Origin: Gemmatimonadota bacterium
Lineage (GTDB): Bacteria > Gemmatimonadota > Gemmatimonadetes > Palauibacterales > Palauibacteraceae
DNA length: 64,000 nucleotides
Assembly (NCBI GenBank): GCA_029262175.1
Contig: JAJCZV010000005.1
Location: forward strand, 1-64,000
Direction of reading: 5' to 3'
The notes under the pieces are model-generated. The model did not search any database. It worked only from the letters and a program-made list of their open reading frames with translations, and was not told the DNA's origin. The position numbers and the translations under genes were made by a program. Shown here piece by piece: positions 18,645-26,927 of this stretch; position 1 is the stretch's first letter, and the number at the start of each line of letters is the position of its first letter.

Positions 18645-18697
18645 GCGAAAAATCCCGTCGAGCTTTGCGCCCCCCGCAAGGCCCGATATCCTTCTGC

Positions 18698-19786
18698 GTG
18701 CGATACCTGGGCAACAAAACCAAGCTGATCCCATTCATTCTCGAGACGGTCCAGCGGCTGGGGGTCCAACCCGGCGTCGCGTGCGATCCTTTTGCGGGAA
18801 CCGCGAGCGTGTCTGCGGCCCTCAAGCTGAAGGGCTGGCAAGTGCACGCCGGGGACCTGATGTCGACCTCCTACGCCTTGCAGGTCGCGCGCGTGGCCAT
18901 CGATCGAGTCCCTCGCTTCTCGGGTGATCTGCTTCCAGTCGGGGCACTCCAGGCCGGCCGTTCGATCTCCTATCCGAAGTTGTTGGCCTGGCTCTCGGCT
19001 CAAGAGTCGGCCGGCTTCTTCTCGGAGAACTTCACGCTGGACGGCGAGCCAGGGCGGAAACGTGGCCGCATGTATTTTTCGCCCGAGAACGGGCGCCGCA
19101 TCGATGCGGTGCGCGGCCTCATCGAAACGTGGAGCGACGAGGCGAGACTGAACCCCACCCAACGACAGCTCTTGATCGCGACGCTGATCGAGGCGGCGGA
19201 CCGCGTCGCCAACACCACGGGGGTGTACGCATCTTTCGTAAAGACGCTGCAACCAAACGCGAGACGCGACCTCGAGCTGCGGCCGATCGCACCAACGTCG
19301 CGAGGTCGTGACAGTGGTCCATCTACCGCGTTCCGAGGGGAAGCGGCCGAACTGTTGAAGACGGTGGGGCCCGTCGATCTCGTGTATCTCGATCCTCCCT
19401 ATAACGGCCGTCAGTACCCCGGCTATTATCACATACCGGAGCTGTTGGCGCTTGGCTGGGCTGACCCGCCGGAGCTACGCGGGAAGACCGGGCTGATTCC
19501 GGATCATGACCTTCGTTCCGATTGGTGTCGGAAAAACAAGGCCACCGGCGCATTGGAACGCGTGTTGGACGCGGCGGACGGCCGACACTTCCTTCTCAGC
19601 TATAACGACGAGGGATTGCTCGGTCACGACCAGATCGAGGCGGCGCTTCGCGCTCGAGGCATCGCCGAGACCTATCGCTGTACCGATCGGGCCCACCGTC
19701 GCTATCGCAGCGACGCGGACGGCCCCGACAGGCATTACGCGCGAGACGGGGTGAAGGAGCGACTATACTACGTTCAGTGCAGGTAG
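18698..19786 (+). CDS. D12-class DNA adenine-N6 methyltransferase, orphan
   Basis: About 362 residues. The N terminus RYLGNKTKLIPFI is motif X of Dam/DpnM-type (alpha group) enzymes, CDPFAGTASV (30 onward) is the AdoMet-binding motif I, and LDPPYNGRQYPGYYH (DPPY at 232-235) is the catalytic motif IV. The 200 residues between motifs I and IV should include the target-recognition region. GTG 18698 places the start exactly before motif X; longer upstream frames are GC-rich and lack homologous features. No restriction endonuclease gene lies beside it, so it looks like an orphan methylase. Recognition sequence cannot be inferred. Confidence 0.88.
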   Translation: MRYLGNKTKLIPFILETVQRLGVQPGVACDPFAGTASVSAALKLKGWQVHAGDLMSTSYALQVARVAIDRVPRFSGDLLPVGALQAGRSISYPKLLAWLSAQESAGFFSENFTLDGEPGRKRGRMYFSPENGRRIDAVRGLIETWSDEARLNPTQRQLLIATLIEAADRVANTTGVYASFVKTLQPNARRDLELRPIAPTSRGRDSGPSTAFRGEAAELLKTVGPVDLVYLDPPYNGRQYPGYYHIPELLALGWADPPELRGKTGLIPDHDLRSDWCRKNKATGALERVLDAADGRHFLLSYNDEGLLGHDQIEAALRARGIAETYRCTDRAHRRYRSDADGPDRHYARDGVKERLYYVQCR

Positions 19787-19864
19787 GGCCGAGCGGGAAC
19801 GTGCCGCCGCAGCCCGTGTTTTAGTACCCATGCAACCGAGGAAGCGAGGCGCCAAGGGGTGAAC

Positions 19865-20941
19865 GTGGATCGCCCGAGGGATCGAGATCGAACGTCCACG
19901 CGCTGTGGTGGCTGGGGTGTGCTCCTCGCAGTTCTGTGCGCGGGCTGCTCGCCGACCTATGTGTTGCGGGCCGGGTGGGAGGAGGCGCGCATTCTGTCGG
20001 CGCGTCGCCCCATACGTGCGGTCGTACACGACACCAGCATCGCCAAGGAGACTCGAGACAAGCTCCGGCTCGTCCTCGACGCACGGGATTTCGCGGAGAG
20101 AGACCTAGGGCTGCGGGCCGGCAAGAGCTACGAGACGTACACCGATCTTCATCGCGACACGCTGGCGCTCAACGTCTTGGCCGCACCCGAGTTTGCGCTG
20201 CGCTGGAAAACCTGGTGGTTTCCGATCGTAGGCAACGTCCCTTACAAAGGCTTCTTCGATTTTCAAGAGGCGCATGACCTCGCCGCCAGCCTCGAGGCCG
20301 AGGGCTACGACGTTTCCGTCCGGTCGGTCTCGGCCTTTTCGACGCTGGGTTGGTTTCCCGACCCCATCATGTCGACGACCCTCCGACTCGACAGTCTGGG
20401 CCTCGTCGACACCGTGATCCACGAGATCACGCACACGTCCTTCTTTCCATCGGGTCAAGCCGACTTCAACGAGAGCTTTGCAAACTTTGTCGGCAATCGA
20501 GGGGCGATCGCCTTCTTCTGTGATGCAGTCCGCGATGAGCGGCTGTGCGAACGCGCACGGCTTCGCTGGGAAGATACCCGCGTGTTCGGGAGGTTCTTTC
20601 ACTCCCTCTTGGAGCCGCTCCAGGCGGCCTATGATGCCGATGTTCCGGATGAACAGAAACGACTCGCGAAGCGCGCGGCCTTCGAGGATGCGGCGTTGCG
20701 GTTCGAGTCCGAGTTCAAGCCGCAACTGCAAGCGGGCGTGTACGGATCAATCGACCCTGCGAGTCTCAACAACGCCTGGGTGATCTCGCGACTACTGTAC
20801 TACACTCGTCTCGACGACTTCGAGCGCGTATTCCGTGCGAATGACGATCTGGTCGCAACGCTTGAACTTATCATGCGAGAGACGAGAGACGGCGACCCGT
20901 GGGAAGCGCTGGCGCGACTAGCGGGCGAGAAGCGCGACTAG
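19865..20941 (+). CDS. predicted aminopeptidase lipoprotein (zinc HExxH)
   Basis: About 358 residues. A lipobox (LLAVLCAGC) indicates an envelope lipoprotein. The zinc motif HEITH is at 186-190, followed by NESFANFVG, which should supply the third ligand. The block VRSVSAFSTLGWFPDPIMSTT is typical of the predicted aminopeptidase family PF10023. GTG 19865 has AAGGGG five bases upstream; GTG 19859 is an alternative. The last codons lie in a 20-bp tandem duplication (20912-20951) that supplies the stop codon. Likely role: trimming peptides at the periplasmic membrane face. Confidence 0.85.
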   Translation: MDRPRDRDRTSTRCGGWGVLLAVLCAGCSPTYVLRAGWEEARILSARRPIRAVVHDTSIAKETRDKLRLVLDARDFAERDLGLRAGKSYETYTDLHRDTLALNVLAAPEFALRWKTWWFPIVGNVPYKGFFDFQEAHDLAASLEAEGYDVSVRSVSAFSTLGWFPDPIMSTTLRLDSLGLVDTVIHEITHTSFFPSGQADFNESFANFVGNRGAIAFFCDAVRDERLCERARLRWEDTRVFGRFFHSLLEPLQAAYDADVPDEQKRLAKRAAFEDAALRFESEFKPQLQAGVYGSIDPASLNNAWVISRLLYYTRLDDFERVFRANDDLVATLELIMRETRDGDPWEALARLAGEKRD

Positions 20942-20951
20942 CGGGCGAACA
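20912..20951. repeat. 20-bp tandem duplication at the end of the aminopeptidase gene
   Basis: GCGCGACTAGCGGGCGA occurs at 20912-20928 and again at 20932-20948, a period of 20 bp. Because 20 is not a multiple of three, the first copy is read through as CTA and the second gives the TAG stop. The duplication therefore sets where the protein ends. Confidence 0.85.
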
Positions 20952-20962
20952 AATGGAGGCAC

Positions 20963-21250
20963 ATGACGGACTCGTTCAAATGTACGCGGTGCGACCGGAC
21001 GGATTCGGGGCGCGTCGACCGATCCCCGTTTCCCAACGAGCTTGGCGAACGGATCCAATCGGAAATCTGTGGAACCTGTTGGGATGAATGGAAAGAGCGG
21101 CAGATGCTTCTCATCAACCATCACGGGCTAAAACTCCACGAGAGTTCTGCGCGAGAATACCTCTACTCGAATCTTCGTTCGTTTCTGTTTGGCGAAGGCG
21201 AGGCCGCTGCGGATATCGATCCCACACAGGAGGGCTCGGTCGAGTGGTGA
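20963..21250 (+). CDS. YggX-like Fe(2+)-trafficking protein with two CxxC pairs
   Basis: A 95-residue protein. The core PNELGERIQSEIC, WDEWKERQMLLINHHGLKL and LRSFLFGE aligns by eye with Fe(2+)-trafficking / oxidative-damage protection protein YggX. The known family has one cysteine near the N terminus; here there are two pairs, Cys7-Cys10 (CTRC) and Cys36-Cys39 (CGTC), a zinc-ribbon or rubredoxin-like arrangement. It probably binds iron or zinc in the cytoplasm. The ATG at 20963 follows GGAGGC. Its stop overlaps the GTG of the next gene. I leave the symbol empty because the cysteine pattern differs from true YggX. Confidence 0.78.
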   Translation: MTDSFKCTRCDRTDSGRVDRSPFPNELGERIQSEICGTCWDEWKERQMLLINHHGLKLHESSAREYLYSNLRSFLFGEGEAAADIDPTQEGSVEW

Positions 21251-21675
21251 TCCTCGCGCTGGTCGTCGCGTTTCTCGGCGGCCTCGCGATCGCCTTCCAG
21301 AGTCCACTCGCCAGTCAGATGAGCGGGCGCATCGGATGGCTCGAGAGCGCATTTATCGTCCACGTGGGCGGCGCCATCTTGGCGGGGCTCCCCTTGGTGT
21401 TCCTGGCTGGAGGGCGTCTCACGGAATGGCGTCAGGTGCCGCCGGCGGCCCTGGCGTGCGGAACGCTGGGCGTAGCCCTCATCGCGAGCGTGAGCTACAC
21501 GATTCCGCGCATCGGCGTGACCGCTACGGTCGCCGTAATCATCGCGGCCCAGCTTCTCGTCGGCGCCGTCTTAGATCATTTCGGGCTGTTTGGCACCGAG
21601 ATTCGCCCGTTCGGATGGGCACGCGGGTTGGGCGTCGTCGTCCTGCTGCTCGGCACCTGGCTCGTCACGCGGTAA
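21247..21675 (+). CDS. DMT-family transporter, YdcZ/DUF606 type
   Basis: A 142-residue protein with about five hydrophobic helices, the size of a single DUF606 (YdcZ) unit, half of a drug/metabolite transporter. Typical features are AFLGGLAIAFQSPLASQM in the first helix, VHVGGAILAGLPL, and the final helix region GWARGLGVVVLLLGTWLV. Such units work as dimers, often moving small metabolites. The start GTG 21247 overlaps the upstream TGA (GTGA), so it is coupled to the YggX-like gene. Substrate is unknown. Confidence 0.85.
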   Translation: MILALVVAFLGGLAIAFQSPLASQMSGRIGWLESAFIVHVGGAILAGLPLVFLAGGRLTEWRQVPPAALACGTLGVALIASVSYTIPRIGVTATVAVIIAAQLLVGAVLDHFGLFGTEIRPFGWARGLGVVVLLLGTWLVTR

Positions 21676-21687
21676 GGGAAGCGTGAT

Positions 21688-21860
21688 CTAGAAGCCTGTT
21701 GAAGAAGTACGACGGGCCGCGTACCGGCGCCACGAGTCCCAACGTGGAGATGGGGTCGTGCCGCCGGTACCCGTCGGTCATGCGTGCCCGGGCTACCTGT
21801 GGAACGGGCACGGGGGGTTCCCTGCGCGCGGCTCGCCGTACTTCTTCAACAGGCTTCTAG
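21688..21860. mobile_element. 173-bp inverted-repeat element (MITE-like)
   Basis: Starts CTAGAAGCCTGTTGAAGAAG and ends with the exact reverse complement: 24 perfect bases at 21688-21711 and 21837-21860, extending to about 32 of 34 matched. Inside are two more hairpins: GTACCGGCG.CACGA at 21721-21735 pairs with 21756-21770 (14 of 15), and CGTGCCCG at 21783-21790 pairs with 21805-21812. No open reading frame of note lies inside. The tip resembles the GCCTGTTGAA-type ends of several insertion sequences, and CTAG at each edge could be part of the ends or a target duplication. The right CTAG contains the leuS stop codon. Confidence 0.75.
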
Positions 21861-24328
21861 CTCACCACGAGGTTGATCATCCGGTCGGGCACGTGAATGA
21901 CCTTGCGGAGTTCCCCGGCGTCGAGATGGCGCGCCACTTTGTCGTCGGCTAGCGCGGCTTCCCGCACGGACTCGGCCGTGGCGCCGCGGGCGACCCGAAT
22001 CGTCGACCGGAGTTTGCCGTTCACCTGTACGGGCAGATCGAGTTCGTCCACGATCAGTAGCGCCGGATCGTAGTCCGGCCACTCGGCGTGATCGAACACA
22101 CTGGACTCCCCGCCCAACAACGACCACAGCTCTTCGGCGATATGCGGCGCAAAGGGCCCCAGAAGAACCGCAAATGGTCGGACCTCTTCGAGCGAGGCGG
22201 TGCGGCCGTCCGCTCTCACCACGTTCAGGTAGTCCATCAGGGCTGCGATGGCGGTGTTGTAGTTGAGGTCCTGGAGATCTTCCGTGACCTGCTTGATCGT
22301 CCGGTGAAGCGCGCGTTCGATCTCGGGCTCGATCCCGCCTCGACCTTCGTCGATCGCCTCTACGGTGCTGTGCCAGACCTTGTTGAGGAAACGCTGCGGG
22401 CCGGCCATGCCGCGGTCTCGAAAATCTCCGCCCACCTGAAACGGTCCCAAGAACATCAAGTACATGCGAAACGTGTCCGCGCCGAACTTCACGATGTAAT
22501 CGTCGGGCAAGATCACGTTGCCGCGCGACTTCGAAATCTTGGAGCCATCCTTGATCAACAGGCCGTGTTTTCGGAACTGCTGGTAGGGCTCTTCGATGTC
22601 CAGGTGGCCGAGATCTTTTAGCGCCATCGTCAGAAAACGGGAGTAGAGCAGGTGCAGAACTGCGTGCTCTTCGCCACCGATGTAGCTCGCGACAGGCAAC
22701 CACTTCCGAGTACGGTCTCGGTCGAATGGTCGGTCGTCGAACTCGGTCGATGGGTAGCGCAAGAAGTACCAACCGGAATCCAGGAACGTATCCGACACGT
22801 CCGTCTCGCGGTGCGCCTCTCCGCCACAACTCGGACACGTCGTTTTATAAAACTCTTCGACCCGCGCCAGCGGACTCACACCTGTAGCCGTAGGACGGAA
22901 ATCCTCGACGTAAGGCAAGAGGACCGGGAGATCGCTTTCCGGCACCGCCTGCGGGCCACAAGGGTCACAGTAGATGACGGGGATCGGTGGGCCCCAGTAG
23001 CGTTGCCGTGAAATGCACCAGTCGTGCAGTCGATAGTTGGTTTTGGCTTCGCCGAGACCCCGCTCGGCCAGCCAAGACACGATCGCTCGCCCCCCTTCGT
23101 CGGCTCCCATTCCGCTAAAGCGATCAGAGTTGATGAGGATCTCACCGGGGCTGTGCTCGGAGAACGCTTGCTCGTCGAGACCGAGGTCAACCGCGGCTGG
23201 ATCTGCTCCGTCGGGCAGCGCATCTCTGGCGCACACGACGGGTACGATCTCTAGATCGAATCTCCGCGCGAACTCGAAATCTCGTTGATCGTGCCCGGGC
23301 ACCGCCATGATCGCGCCCGTGCCATAACCCATGAGCACGTAGTCCGCGATCCAGATGGGGATGGGACGACCCGTGGCCGGATTCTCCGCGAAGGCGCCGG
23401 TGAACACACCGGTCTTTTCCTTGTCGTCTGTCTTTTGCCGTTCCACCAAATCGATCGCGGCTGCCGCCTCGACATAACGCTCGACCTCGGGCCGTTGAAC
23501 GTCCGTCGTGATGCGGTCGACCAGCGGGTGCTCCGGCGCGAGCACCATAAAGGTCGCTCCAAAGATCGTGTCCGGCCGCGTCGTAAAGACCTCGATCGCC
23601 TCAGCGTCCAGATCGGTTGGAAATCGCAGCGACGCGCCCTCGGAACGGCCGATCCAATTGGCCTGTGCCGTCTTGGTCGTGGGGGACCAATCGATCCACT
23701 CGAGATTCTCGAGCAAACGCTCTGTGTAGTTCGTGATCTTGAAGAACCACTGACTCAAGAGTCGTTGTTCAACCGGTGTATCGCAGCGCTCGCAAAGACC
23801 ACCGATGACCTGCTCGTTTGCCAGTACGGTTTGGCAGGACGGGCACCAGTTGACGGGCGCCTCTTTTTTCTCGGCCAACCCCGCCTTGAAGAGCTGGACA
23901 AAAATCCACTGGGTCCATTTGTAGTAGCGAGGGTCGGTCGTGTCGACGGTTCTCGACCAGTCCGTCATGAGACCCGCCGCACGCAGCATACGTTCGAAAT
24001 TCTTTATGTTGGACGGAATCAGCTCGGTGGGGTGCTTGTTGACCTTGAGCGCGTGATTCTCCGAGTGGATCCCGAAAGCGTCGTAGCCGATCGGCTCGAA
24101 GACGTCATCGCCGAGCAGTCGGCGAAAACGGCCGTAGAGATCGGCACCCGTGAACGCGTACAGGTTGCCGACGTGAAGCCCTTCCGCCGAGGGATAGGGA
24201 TACATCATCAAGTTGAAGAACGGCCGTTCCGCCGTGTCGAGATCCGGCTCGTTCGTCCGGTTCTCCTCCCAGAACGCCTGCCACTTCTTTTCAACTGCGA
24301 TGGGGTCGAACGTGGCTCTGTCGGTCAT
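21857..24328 (-). CDS. leuS: leucyl-tRNA synthetase
   Basis: An 823-residue class I synthetase that charges tRNA-Leu. The first signature reads PYPSAEGLHVGN (H52-V53-G54-N55), with Asn in place of the last His of HIGH. The second is KISKS near residue 595. The editing domain (CP1) with FTTRPDTIFGATFMVLAPEH is present, as are zinc cysteines (NWCPSCQTV, CERC) and a C-terminal tRNA-binding domain. The DAFGIHSENHALKV block distinguishes a lineage of bacterial LeuRS. The stop TAG lies in the right CTAG of the inverted-repeat element, so the element borders or contributes the stop. Confidence 0.96.
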   Translation of the reverse strand: MTDRATFDPIAVEKKWQAFWEENRTNEPDLDTAERPFFNLMMYPYPSAEGLHVGNLYAFTGADLYGRFRRLLGDDVFEPIGYDAFGIHSENHALKVNKHPTELIPSNIKNFERMLRAAGLMTDWSRTVDTTDPRYYKWTQWIFVQLFKAGLAEKKEAPVNWCPSCQTVLANEQVIGGLCERCDTPVEQRLLSQWFFKITNYTERLLENLEWIDWSPTTKTAQANWIGRSEGASLRFPTDLDAEAIEVFTTRPDTIFGATFMVLAPEHPLVDRITTDVQRPEVERYVEAAAAIDLVERQKTDDKEKTGVFTGAFAENPATGRPIPIWIADYVLMGYGTGAIMAVPGHDQRDFEFARRFDLEIVPVVCARDALPDGADPAAVDLGLDEQAFSEHSPGEILINSDRFSGMGADEGGRAIVSWLAERGLGEAKTNYRLHDWCISRQRYWGPPIPVIYCDPCGPQAVPESDLPVLLPYVEDFRPTATGVSPLARVEEFYKTTCPSCGGEAHRETDVSDTFLDSGWYFLRYPSTEFDDRPFDRDRTRKWLPVASYIGGEEHAVLHLLYSRFLTMALKDLGHLDIEEPYQQFRKHGLLIKDGSKISKSRGNVILPDDYIVKFGADTFRMYLMFLGPFQVGGDFRDRGMAGPQRFLNKVWHSTVEAIDEGRGGIEPEIERALHRTIKQVTEDLQDLNYNTAIAALMDYLNVVRADGRTASLEEVRPFAVLLGPFAPHIAEELWSLLGGESSVFDHAEWPDYDPALLIVDELDLPVQVNGKLRSTIRVARGATAESVREAALADDKVARHLDAGELRKVIHVPDRMINLVVS

Positions 24329-24448
24329 CGGTTCGTCTCGTGGGGATACGCGAGACGGCGGGTCCCCTGTGGGCCCCGCCGTCGATGACTACAAACTGGG
24401 GTCAGCGGTTCGACCGAACAACGCCGATGGCCCCCGAGCGACCCAGGG

Positions 24449-24865
24449 TCAGATGGTTTGGCCCTTACTGCTTGCGAGCGCGTCGTCGAGACTCCATTTG
24501 CCACCACCGTTCGCCCACAAGAAAAGGAAGATGAAGCAGAACAAGACCGCCTTCTCTCCCCCATTCTCGAGCGGCCAAAAACCGCCGGGGAAATGACGCC
24601 ACCAATACGCGACCGCCATGTGACCCGCCAGAACGAACGCCACGTACCGAGTCTTGATCCCGAGGAGGATGAGAATACCGCCGAGAAACTCCAGCGTGCC
24701 TGCGATTCCGAGCGGCCACGAGTAGAAGCTCACGCTGCCGCCGTCAGGTCCCATCCCGCCCATCATTCCCAACAGTTTTTGAGCTCCGTGCTGCCAAAAC
24801 ATGAGGCCCGTCACGATTCTCAACAGCGCGTGTGTGGTGCTCTTCAATCCATCCGGTGCGTTCAT
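24449..24865 (-). CDS. DoxX-family membrane protein
   Basis: A 138-residue, four-helix membrane protein. Family features are LRIVTGLMFWQHGAQKLLG in the first helix, GTLEFLGGILILLGIKTR in the second and the GHMAVAYWWRHFPGGFWP block. DoxX-type proteins occur with thiol or redox systems, though their exact role is unsettled. ATG 24865 begins the normal family N terminus. It is transcribed in the same direction as leuS, 120 nt upstream of the leuS start, and divergently from the V4R-like gene. Confidence 0.87.
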   Translation of the reverse strand: MNAPDGLKSTTHALLRIVTGLMFWQHGAQKLLGMMGGMGPDGGSVSFYSWPLGIAGTLEFLGGILILLGIKTRYVAFVLAGHMAVAYWWRHFPGGFWPLENGGEKAVLFCFIFLFLWANGGGKWSLDDALASSKGQTI

Positions 24866-25009
24866 ACCATCTCCGTTTTCTTTTGCCTTAGGTCCGACAG
24901 ACTCGTGCGCCACTTCCGAACCGGCAATGGCCCACGTGGGACGAAACACCGCGGACCGCCAGATGGTTCGCTTGCTGCGCCCATCCGGCGGCCATACCGT
25001 TGGCTATAT

Positions 25010-25729
25010 ATGCAACAGGCCTCCACATACTCAGGATCCGTTCCCGTCAGCGTTGCGTTGGCCCTCTTGGCATCGCTGCGCGACTTGGATACGCCCGCCG
25101 ACCCCGGCGAACTCGCGGAGTCGGACCTTCCGCTCAACCTCCGTCGACGTCTCGGTTTATCCAGCGTCGTGGGCGATCAAATCAAGCGATATGAGCGACG
25201 AAGGGGCGGTGTAAGCGCCACCGAAGTCGCGAGTTTGTTCGAACTCGTGAGCCGACGACCCGACGCCGCCGCGGTCTTCATCGACGCCGGACAGCGGATT
25301 GCCCGTCACTCACTTGATGAACGTCGTTTCGCGGCTACGCTCGGGCTTCGCGTCCTGCCGCACGCGATCCGAAGCCGCCAGGCTTGGCGTCGAGTGCAGA
25401 GGATCGCTCGTCAACTGAGCCCCGGAGCGGTGGTTCGAATCGACCGCAAGCCCGACGCGCTCGTGGTTCAGCACGGCCTTCCCGCCACGGCGGCGGAGGG
25501 TGGCGTGGGGTGTTCGGTACTGGACGGCGCCATCACCCTCGTGCTGGCGGACTATCGCGCGGGCGCGGGGCGCGTCGTGCACCGCTGCTGTGAGGCCCAT
25601 GCGGGCGAGCATTGCGCTTGGGAATTAGAAGCGGGCGAAGAGGGACTCGATGGGCACGCGGAGGGCGTGGAATCCGAGTCCGACGTCAGCTCGGACCTGA
25701 CGCAGCCGGAGAACGTCGGAAGCGTTTAG
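25010..25729 (+). CDS. V4R-like domain protein of unknown function
   Basis: A 239-residue soluble protein. The first 75 residues are helical and charged. The rest (AGQRIARHSLDERRFAATLG, then a strand-rich part) ends with HRCCEAHAGEHCAWEL, a pattern like the C..H...HC.(F/W)EL end of V4R hydrocarbon-binding or haem-NO-binding-related domains, which bind small hydrophobic ligands or metal. I am unsure of the family. The start ATG 25010 sits at the edge of CTATATATG. The acidic tail (ESESDVSSDLTQPEN) is probably disordered. Its stop overlaps the stop of the convergent CDF gene by 4 nt. Confidence 0.6.
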   Translation: MQQASTYSGSVPVSVALALLASLRDLDTPADPGELAESDLPLNLRRRLGLSSVVGDQIKRYERRRGGVSATEVASLFELVSRRPDAAAVFIDAGQRIARHSLDERRFAATLGLRVLPHAIRSRQAWRRVQRIARQLSPGAVVRIDRKPDALVVQHGLPATAAEGGVGCSVLDGAITLVLADYRAGAGRVVHRCCEAHAGEHCAWELEAGEEGLDGHAEGVESESDVSSDLTQPENVGSV

Positions 25730-26652
25730 GCTTCTCCGCCGGGGCCCTCCTCGGGTTCTACATGGACGGTTACGTCCACAAAATCCATTTCGACGGCGAT
25801 CCCTTTCTCCACCTGATCGGCGATTTCGTGTGCCGTCACCACCGTCTCTTCTCGCGCGACATGAATCGTGAGTTCGGCGAAACCATCGCCCCGCTTTCCG
25901 CGCGATCGGATCTGACTGGTTCCTCGGACGCCAGGGATCGTCGACGCTACGGAGCTGATCTCGGACGGATCCGTCGCCCGCTCATCGACGAGGTCCGGGA
26001 TCGTGTCCTTGAGGATCTCATAGCCGGAGTGGGCCACGACGAGCGCGACGAAAATCGCCAGGATGGCGTCGACATTCTCCCACTGAAATGCGGCCATGAG
26101 CCCGACGCCCACGAGTACCGCCGCGCTCACGACGACATCGGATGCCGTGTGACGGGCATCCGCCGCGAGCATCTGGCTCGAAAGCCGCTTGCCGGCCCGG
26201 TTCTCACTCCACGCGACGGCGCCGTTCAAAACCATCGTTCCCGCGAGGACGGCAAGCATCATGGGCTGGATATCCGGCGCAGTCCCGCCCGAGCGGAGTC
26301 GTCCGACGGCGCCCTCGAGAAGCTCGAAACAGGTCACCGAAAGGAAAGCAGCCACGGCCAAGGCGGCCAAGGTCTCGAATTTTCCGTGCCCGTAGGGATG
26401 CCGCTCGTCCGGCGGAGCCGCCGCCAGCCGCATGGCCGCCAGACCGACGAGGTTGTTCACCGCGTCGATCCCCGAGTGCGCGGCATCGCCCATCACCGCG
26501 ATCGACCCCGAACGAACCCCCACGTAGAGCTTTGCGGCGATCGCGACGAGGTTCGCCAACAGGACCCACGCCAGGACGCGTCGTACCTCCAGACGCCGGG
26601 CGAGCGGGCTCGATCGGTCGTCGGCAGGGTCATCTTGAGGATGTGGGGTCAT
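25726..26652 (-). CDS. cation diffusion facilitator metal exporter
   Basis: A 308-residue CDF-family divalent metal/proton antiporter. Six transmembrane helices are followed by a cytoplasmic domain. The metal-site pattern His-x3-Asp occurs in both helix 2 (GDAAHSGIDAVNN) and helix 5 (DARHTASDVVVS), which in this family suggests zinc. The loop HPYGHGKFE is diagnostic. The C-terminal domain includes VPGVRGTSQIRSRGKRGD and an ELTIHVAREETV strand. ATG 26652 overlaps the upstream small membrane protein gene by 4 nt. It exports Zn or related ions from the cytoplasm. Confidence 0.92.
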   Translation of the reverse strand: MTPHPQDDPADDRSSPLARRLEVRRVLAWVLLANLVAIAAKLYVGVRSGSIAVMGDAAHSGIDAVNNLVGLAAMRLAAAPPDERHPYGHGKFETLAALAVAAFLSVTCFELLEGAVGRLRSGGTAPDIQPMMLAVLAGTMVLNGAVAWSENRAGKRLSSQMLAADARHTASDVVVSAAVLVGVGLMAAFQWENVDAILAIFVALVVAHSGYEILKDTIPDLVDERATDPSEISSVASTIPGVRGTSQIRSRGKRGDGFAELTIHVAREETVVTAHEIADQVEKGIAVEMDFVDVTVHVEPEEGPGGEA

Positions 26653-26927
26653 CGCGGGATGCGCCGTCCCCGGTCGAAGCGCGGTCGGGTCTCCGTTCGA
26701 CTGTTGTCCTCGGGCTCTTTCTCGAGGTCCTGCTCGCGCTCGATCTCGGTTCGCAAGCGTCGCCTGCCTCCGCGTAACAACCACGCGAGGGGAGACTCGC
26801 GGGACACCCGGCCCGTTTTTTCGTACTTGTCATACATGCCCGGATAGCCCAGACCTACCCAAATCCCAAACGCGAAAGCCAACACGGCCGGAATCAGCAG
26901 AATCAGGAGTAATGTACCGTCGCTCAT
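26649..26927 (-). CDS. small single-pass membrane protein, unknown
   Basis: A 92-residue protein with one N-terminal hydrophobic helix (LLLILLIPAVLAFAFGIWVGLGYPG) and a charged, basic/acidic tail (RGGRRRLRTEIEREQDLEKE). ATG 26927 is placed directly before the helix. It overlaps the CDF gene by 4 nt, so the two are probably co-expressed; a helper role for the exporter is only a guess. No family recognised. Confidence 0.6.
   Translation of the reverse strand: MSDGTLLLILLIPAVLAFAFGIWVGLGYPGMYDKYEKTGRVSRESPLAWLLRGGRRRLRTEIEREQDLEKEPEDNSRTETRPRFDRGRRIPR

Noticed and set aside
18407..18697. Upstream extension of the adenine methyltransferase
   Set aside because: The extra 97 residues overlap waaA and are Arg/Pro/Ala-rich noise; family motif X begins exactly at GTG 18698.
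25431..25445. GGTTCGAATC, a tRNA T-loop-like string
   Set aside because: It lies within the coding frame of the V4R-like gene; no acceptor, D or anticodon arms fold around it.
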